A stretch of DNA of 9,357 bases from Candidatus Nealsoniibacteriota bacterium (lineage in GTDB: Bacteria > Patescibacteriota > Minisyncoccia > Minisyncoccales > RBG-13-42-11). Both the position numbers and the translations under genes were made by a program. Each line of letters begins with the position of its first letter. Position 1 is the first letter of the stretch. The DNA lies in contig PWRH01000065.1 of assembly GCA_003556525.1 (NCBI GenBank), positions 1 to 9,357 of the forward strand, written 5' to 3'. The notes beneath the pieces were generated by a model. The model ran no database searches. It saw only the letters and a list, made by a program, of their open reading frames with translations, and was not told the DNA's origin. Positions 6,165 to 9,357 of the stretch are shown here, piece by piece.

Positions 6165-7118
6165 ATGAAAAAAAAGGTTAAAAACATTGTTTGTCTTGGC
6201 GGGGGTAATGCCATGCCCAAAGCTGTTTTAACCGAACTCAAGAAACATCCCTTTAAGCTGTCTGCTATTTGTGCAATGCTTGATTCGGGCGGTTCAGCCG
6301 GTCGGCTCAGAAAAGACTATAAAATTGTTTCTCCCGGAGATATTCGCCGGGCTTTTATTGCTTTAGCCAATACTTCCCCTATAATAGAAGAGCTGTTTAG
6401 CTATCGTTTTCAGTCAGGCCAGTTAAAAGGCCATAATTTTGCCAATCTTTTTATTACTGCCCTTGAATTAACAACAAACAATTATGAAAAAACAACACAG
6501 GAATTGAAAAAAATATTAAATATTTCACATGAAGTTTTTCCGGCAACACTTGAAAAGTCCCATCTCTATGCGGTTTTGGAAAACAACAAAATAATTTCCG
6601 GAGAAACCAATATTGATATTCCAAAGCACAATAAAAAATTGAAAATTAAAAAAGTTTTTTTAAGACCGAAAGCCAAAGCTTATCCGCCCGCCTTAAAGGC
6701 AATTAAGCAGGCCGATTTAATTATTATTGGCCCCGGAGATCTTTACTCTTCTTTAATTCAAATTTTGCTGGCAGAAAACTTGGGTAAAACCATTTCAAAA
6801 AGCAAAGCGAAAAAAATTTACCTTTGCAACTTAATGACCAAGCTCGGTGAGACGAATGATTTTAAAGTTTTGGATTTTTCTTCAGAAATAGAAAAATATT
6901 TGAGCGGACCGGTTGATTATGTTATTTATAACAATTATTTCCCTAAACAAGAAAAGATTAAAAAATATAAAAAAAATCATGCTGAACTTTCAAGTTTGGT
7001 TAAGATTAATAATAATCTTTGCAAGAAAAAATTTATTGGTGCAAACCTTTTAAAGAGAAATTCAATTGAGCATGATCCCAAAAAATTAATAAAAGTAATT
7101 TTATCTTTAAGCAAATGA
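6165..7118 (+). CDS. yvcK: YvcK/GlmR family UDP-sugar-binding regulator (CofD-like fold)
   Basis: YvcK (GlmR) proteins share the CofD fold but bind UDP-GlcNAc. In Bacillus subtilis GlmR stimulates GlmS and is needed on gluconeogenic carbon. Visible motifs are the glycine loop CLGGGNAMPKAV (10-21; usually GGGTG-L), LDSGGSAGRLR (39-49; usually DDGGSSGRLR), SPGDIRRAFIALA (56-68), the FSYRF block (78-82), GHNFANLFITAL (89-100), FPATLE (125-130), ADLIIIGPGDLYSS (183-196) and IYLCNLMTKLGET (218-230). Length is 317 residues, near the family norm. It lies 13 bases after murA, and its stop overlaps the glmU-like start by 4 bases (ATGA, 7115-7118). Neighbours murA and glmU fit a role in setting UDP-GlcNAc supply. 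CofD itself (F420 synthesis) is less likely given the LPATL-like and LCNLMTQ-like motifs and the context. Confidence 0.9.
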   Translation: MKKKVKNIVCLGGGNAMPKAVLTELKKHPFKLSAICAMLDSGGSAGRLRKDYKIVSPGDIRRAFIALANTSPIIEELFSYRFQSGQLKGHNFANLFITALELTTNNYEKTTQELKKILNISHEVFPATLEKSHLYAVLENNKIISGETNIDIPKHNKKLKIKKVFLRPKAKAYPPALKAIKQADLIIIGPGDLYSSLIQILLAENLGKTISKSKAKKIYLCNLMTKLGETNDFKVLDFSSEIEKYLSGPVDYVIYNNYFPKQEKIKKYKKNHAELSSLVKINNNLCKKKFIGANLLKRNSIEHDPKKLIKVILSLSK

Positions 7119-8356
7119 AGGCAATAATATTGGCAGCCGGCCAATCTTCGAGATTTTGGCCGATCAACCATAAACACAAATCTTTGACTAAAATAATGGG
7201 CCGACCCTTAATTTTTTATACTGTTTTAAATTTAAAAAAAGCAGGCATCAAAGAAGTTATTATTGTTCAAGGGCCGAAAAAAGACATAGAAAACGAATTT
7301 AAAAATATTGATTTTAACGATATAAAAATAAGCTATGTTGTTCAGAGTAAGCCCTTGGGGACAGGGGACGCTTTAAAGAAAGTTAAAGATTTTGTTACAG
7401 GATATTTTTTGGTTTTAAACGGGGATGATTATTACGGCGCAAATGATATTAAAAAATGCCTTAAAGAAAAGCCTTGTATTTTGCTTAAAAAGGTGCCCAA
7501 TCCTCAAAGCTTCGGCCAAGTTTTGGTTGAAAAAAACAAAGTCAAAAAAATGGTTGAAAAACCTGAAAAGACAATCTCGGATCTTGTTAACACAGGCCTG
7601 TATTTTTTGGATAGCCTGGTTTTTAAGCAAAAAATAAAAAAATCAAAAAGAGGCGAGTACGAGCTGGTTGATTTTTTAGAAGACATGATAAAGGAAAACA
7701 ATCTTGAGTTTGAGATTGCAAAAGACTGGCTTTCCGTTTCTTATGCTTGGGACCTGTTTGACCTAAACTTTTTTTTGCTCAACAAAATGAAGAGAGAAAT
7801 TTTGGGAAAAATTGAAAAAGGTGCGGTTTTAAAGGGGCCGGTTTTTGTCGGCAAAGATTCCGTGGTTAAAAGCGGTTCTTATATTGAAGGCCCTGTCTAT
7901 ATCGGCAATAATTGTCAAATTGGACCGAATTGTTTAATTAGAAAATTTACTACAATTAATGATAATTGCCATATCGGTCAGGCGGTTGAAATTAAAAACT
8001 CTATTATTGGTGAAGACTCAAGAATATCTCATTTAAGTTATTTGGGCGATTCAATAGTCGGCAGAAATTGTAATTTGGGGGCATCAACTATTTCCGCCAA
8101 TTTCAGGTTTGACGAAAAAACAATAAAAATAGATTTTAATGGAAAAAAAGTAGATACACGAAAAGATAAATTGGGAGTTATTTTAGGTAGCAATGTAAAA
8201 ACAGGGGTTAATGTTTCTTTTATGCCGGGAAAACTGATTGGTTCGGATTGTTTAATCGGACCTCATTTAGCTGTTTTTGAAAACTTAAAAGATAAAACTG
8301 TTTTTACCGGTGAATTTAAGAAAAACAAAAAAAAGACAGGTTCTTCGAAAAAATAA
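7115..8356 (+). CDS. glmU: Bifunctional GlmU-like sugar-1-phosphate nucleotidylyltransferase/acetyltransferase
   Basis: The likely role is acetylation of glucosamine-1-phosphate and its uridylylation to UDP-GlcNAc. The N-terminal nucleotidyltransferase domain (1 to about 225) has the LAAGQSSRF signature (6-14) followed by HKSLTKIMGRPL (21-32), QSKPLGTGDAL (77-87), the metal-binding NGDD (102-105) and VEKP (147-150). A left-handed beta-helix of hexapeptide repeats follows (about 232-390), with SHLSYLGDS (305-313). H306 there matches the catalytic His of the GlmU acetyltransferase. LGASTISANFRFD (321-333) and the following insert resemble the archaeal bifunctional enzyme (Sulfolobus ST0452 type) rather than the proteobacterial NIGAGTITCNYDG form. 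Length is 413 residues, shorter than E. coli GlmU (456) and like the archaeal form. A Lys-rich tail ends the protein. The UTP/sugar choice is inferred from context; other hexose-1-phosphates are possible. Confidence 0.82.
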   Translation: MKAIILAAGQSSRFWPINHKHKSLTKIMGRPLIFYTVLNLKKAGIKEVIIVQGPKKDIENEFKNIDFNDIKISYVVQSKPLGTGDALKKVKDFVTGYFLVLNGDDYYGANDIKKCLKEKPCILLKKVPNPQSFGQVLVEKNKVKKMVEKPEKTISDLVNTGLYFLDSLVFKQKIKKSKRGEYELVDFLEDMIKENNLEFEIAKDWLSVSYAWDLFDLNFFLLNKMKREILGKIEKGAVLKGPVFVGKDSVVKSGSYIEGPVYIGNNCQIGPNCLIRKFTTINDNCHIGQAVEIKNSIIGEDSRISHLSYLGDSIVGRNCNLGASTISANFRFDEKTIKIDFNGKKVDTRKDKLGVILGSNVKTGVNVSFMPGKLIGSDCLIGPHLAVFENLKDKTVFTGEFKKNKKKTGSSKK

Positions 8357-9111
8357 TGCAGTTCCAATCTTTAAAAAATCATAACCTGATTCAGGGTATT
8401 TCAAGCGTTGAGTTTAAGTCAATTAATCCGGTTAACCAAGGATTAAAGGCTAGAAAAAGAGCAATTGATTTTTTAAAAACAATAACCAAAAAAAATATTT
8501 CTTCCAAAGATTTGGTTTTTGCCAAGCAAGTTTTTAGCCCGGATGCCCATATTTGCCTATCAAAAGATTCCGGAAAAATAATAAAAAATACAGATGCTTT
8601 GATTTCAAATATTCCGGGCCAAATTTTAGGCATTACTACTGCCGACTGTTTGCCAATTTTATTGTTTGACCCGAAAAAAAGAGTTGTTGGAGCTATTCAT
8701 GGCGGCAGGCAATGTCTGATTGACGGAATTATTAAAAATACCGTGAATAAAATGATTGTTAACTTTAAAAGTTCTCCAAAAGATATTTTGGTTTGTTTTG
8801 GTCCTCATATTAGAAAATGTCACTACTCATTGAAAGAAAAAACCTATCAGGGTCTGAAAAAAACCGGTTTTAAAAAATATTTTATTCGGCAAAAAAATAA
8901 CAATCAAAAAGAAAAAGTTTATTTTGACATGACAAAACTGGCCTTTGATAACTTTATTGACTTGGGAATAAAAAAGAAAAACATGGAAGATTGTTCAGTT
9001 TGCACTTTTTGCCGGTCTGAAAAATATTTTTCATTTAGAAAGCAGGAAGAAGATTTAAAATTCAATCCGGATAAAAAATTAATTTTCGCAAGCTTTATCG
9101 GCTTAAAATAA
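8356..9111 (+). CDS. pgeF: PgeF/YfiH/YlmD family protein (DUF152, peptidoglycan editing factor), variant metal site
   Basis: The family (laccase-domain or YfiH/FAMIN fold) includes purine nucleoside phosphorylase/deaminase enzymes and E. coli PgeF, linked to correct muropeptide composition. Visible blocks are FAKQVFSPDAHI (55-66), GITTADCLPILLFD (92-105, metal-ligand Cys98), VGAIHGGRQCLIDGI (111-125, His115), FGPHIRKCHY (148-157), FDMTKLA (190-196) and a C-terminal CSVCTFCRSEKYFSFR (213-228), equivalent to CTYC...FFSYRR. The length of 251 is typical. Two deviations stand out: the normally invariant His of the QVH motif is Phe60, and HAGWRG reads HGGRQC. The start ATG overlaps the glmU stop by one base (TAATG), so it is probably translated by coupling. 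Family call is firm; enzymatic activity is uncertain. Confidence 0.87.
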   Translation: MQFQSLKNHNLIQGISSVEFKSINPVNQGLKARKRAIDFLKTITKKNISSKDLVFAKQVFSPDAHICLSKDSGKIIKNTDALISNIPGQILGITTADCLPILLFDPKKRVVGAIHGGRQCLIDGIIKNTVNKMIVNFKSSPKDILVCFGPHIRKCHYSLKEKTYQGLKKTGFKKYFIRQKNNNQKEKVYFDMTKLAFDNFIDLGIKKKNMEDCSVCTFCRSEKYFSFRKQEEDLKFNPDKKLIFASFIGLK

Positions 9112-9121
9112 AGCTTTTCTA

Positions 9122-9150
9122 TTGACAAGACTTTTTGTTTTTTATAAAAT
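9122..9150 (+). promoter_or_regulatory. Promoter of the T-box-controlled gene
   Basis: Perfect TTGACA (9122-9127), 17-base spacer, TAAAAT (9145-9150; 5 of 6 of the -10 consensus). An overlapping TATAAA is at 9143-9148. It begins 11 bases after the pgeF stop and predicts a transcript start near 9157, about 30 bases before the structured T-box leader. It is the best promoter match in the window. Confidence 0.78.
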
Positions 9151-9187
9151 TAGCATATAGCAATATTAAAAATAATAAACAAAAGCT

Positions 9188-9357
9188 ATGAACGGGCAGA
9201 AGGGGATTATTTTCCTCTGGCCACCCGGGAGCTGGTTGCGATGAGTATGCCCGGAATCCCACCGTTACAAGGGAAGGCTAATTTTTGTTAGCCGTTGAGT
9301 TCCAAGCAGTGATGTTTGGAAAAAACAAGGTGGTACCGCGGGAAGTCCTCGTCCTTG
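9188..9357 (+). promoter_or_regulatory. T-box riboswitch leader (tRNA-sensing), continues past the window edge
   Basis: T-box leaders bind a specific uncharged tRNA by its anticodon (Stem I specifier) and its acceptor end (T-box bulge), and usually control aminoacyl-tRNA synthetase or amino-acid genes. The hallmark AAGGTGGTACCGCGG is at 9327-9341. AAGG (9327-9330) pairs with CCTT (9353-9356) to form the antiterminator around the bulge TGGT (9331-9334). The upstream hairpin TTCCAA/TTGGAA (9300-9305/9316-9321) fits Stem III and follows a GAG (9297-9299) as in other T-boxes. The Stem I base can be AACGG (9191-9195) with CCGTT (9292-9296). The apical part GGGAGCTGG...CCCGG (9227-9254) resembles the AG-bulge and distal loop. 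The terminator and the regulated gene lie beyond the window. The specifier codon is not resolved; see findings. Confidence 0.9.
9300..9321 (+). other. T-box Stem III hairpin
   Basis: TTCCAA (9300-9305) and TTGGAA (9316-9321) form a perfect 6-bp stem with a ten-base loop. It ends 5 bases before the antiterminator strand, the normal place for Stem III. It is part of the riboswitch above. Confidence 0.65.

Noticed and set aside
9188..9244. An 18-codon ATG frame (MNGQKGIIFLWPPGSWLR) inside the leader, a possible leader peptide.
   Set aside because: It has no ribosome site and lies within T-box Stem I, whose structure explains the sequence. No run of one amino acid suggests attenuation by translation.
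1..9357. CRISPR arrays, insertion sequences, tRNA or rRNA genes, phage genes, attachment sites.
   Set aside because: No repeated units, terminal inverted repeats, transposase motifs or cloverleaf-like sequences were seen. The window is a compact metabolic region and no novel defence-like system is evident.

Overview
This AT-rich window (roughly one third G+C by eye) carries nine protein-coding genes, all on the + strand. It ends inside a T-box riboswitch. The gene set suggests a small-genome anaerobic bacterium: amino-sugar and peptidoglycan precursor enzymes, a family II (DHH) pyrophosphatase, and an indolepyruvate:ferredoxin oxidoreductase. The divergent MurA, the archaeal-style GlmU and the near absence of Shine-Dalgarno sequences would fit Candidate Phyla Radiation/Patescibacteria or a similar deep lineage. 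That placement is inference and no marker in the window settles it. TAA, TAG and TGA all end genes here, so the genetic code looks standard.

Layout. Positions 1-234 hold the C-terminus of GlmS (glucosamine-6-phosphate synthase). Positions 264-1178 hold a family II inorganic pyrophosphatase gene interrupted by an in-frame TAA at 1035. The last 46 codons, including the SRKKQ motif, remain readable in the same frame after the stop. Next comes a saccharopine-dehydrogenase-like oxidoreductase with its own promoter and terminator (about 1183-2406). The overlapping pair iorA-iorB (2456-4758) follows and ends in a hairpin terminator. IorA lacks the usual C-terminal two-[4Fe-4S] ferredoxin domain. A tight run murA - yvcK/glmR - glmU-like - pgeF (4838-9111) follows, with overlaps of 4 nt and 1 nt at two of its junctions. 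A strong promoter (9122-9150) then drives a T-box leader (9188 to the window end), whose regulated gene lies outside.

How the parts fit. GlmS, the GlmU-like enzyme and MurA are successive steps (with GlmM, not seen here) from fructose-6-phosphate to UDP-GlcNAc and into peptidoglycan. In Bacillus subtilis, YvcK (GlmR) senses UDP-GlcNAc and stimulates GlmS, so its place between murA and glmU is sensible. PgeF is linked to peptidoglycan quality control, and a pyrophosphatase would pull the GlmU reaction forward. The IOR pair is a separate 2-oxoacid/ferredoxin module. The most unusual points are the nonsense codon in the pyrophosphatase gene, the ferredoxin-less IorA, the PgeF with altered metal-site motifs, and the T-box with an unresolved specifier.
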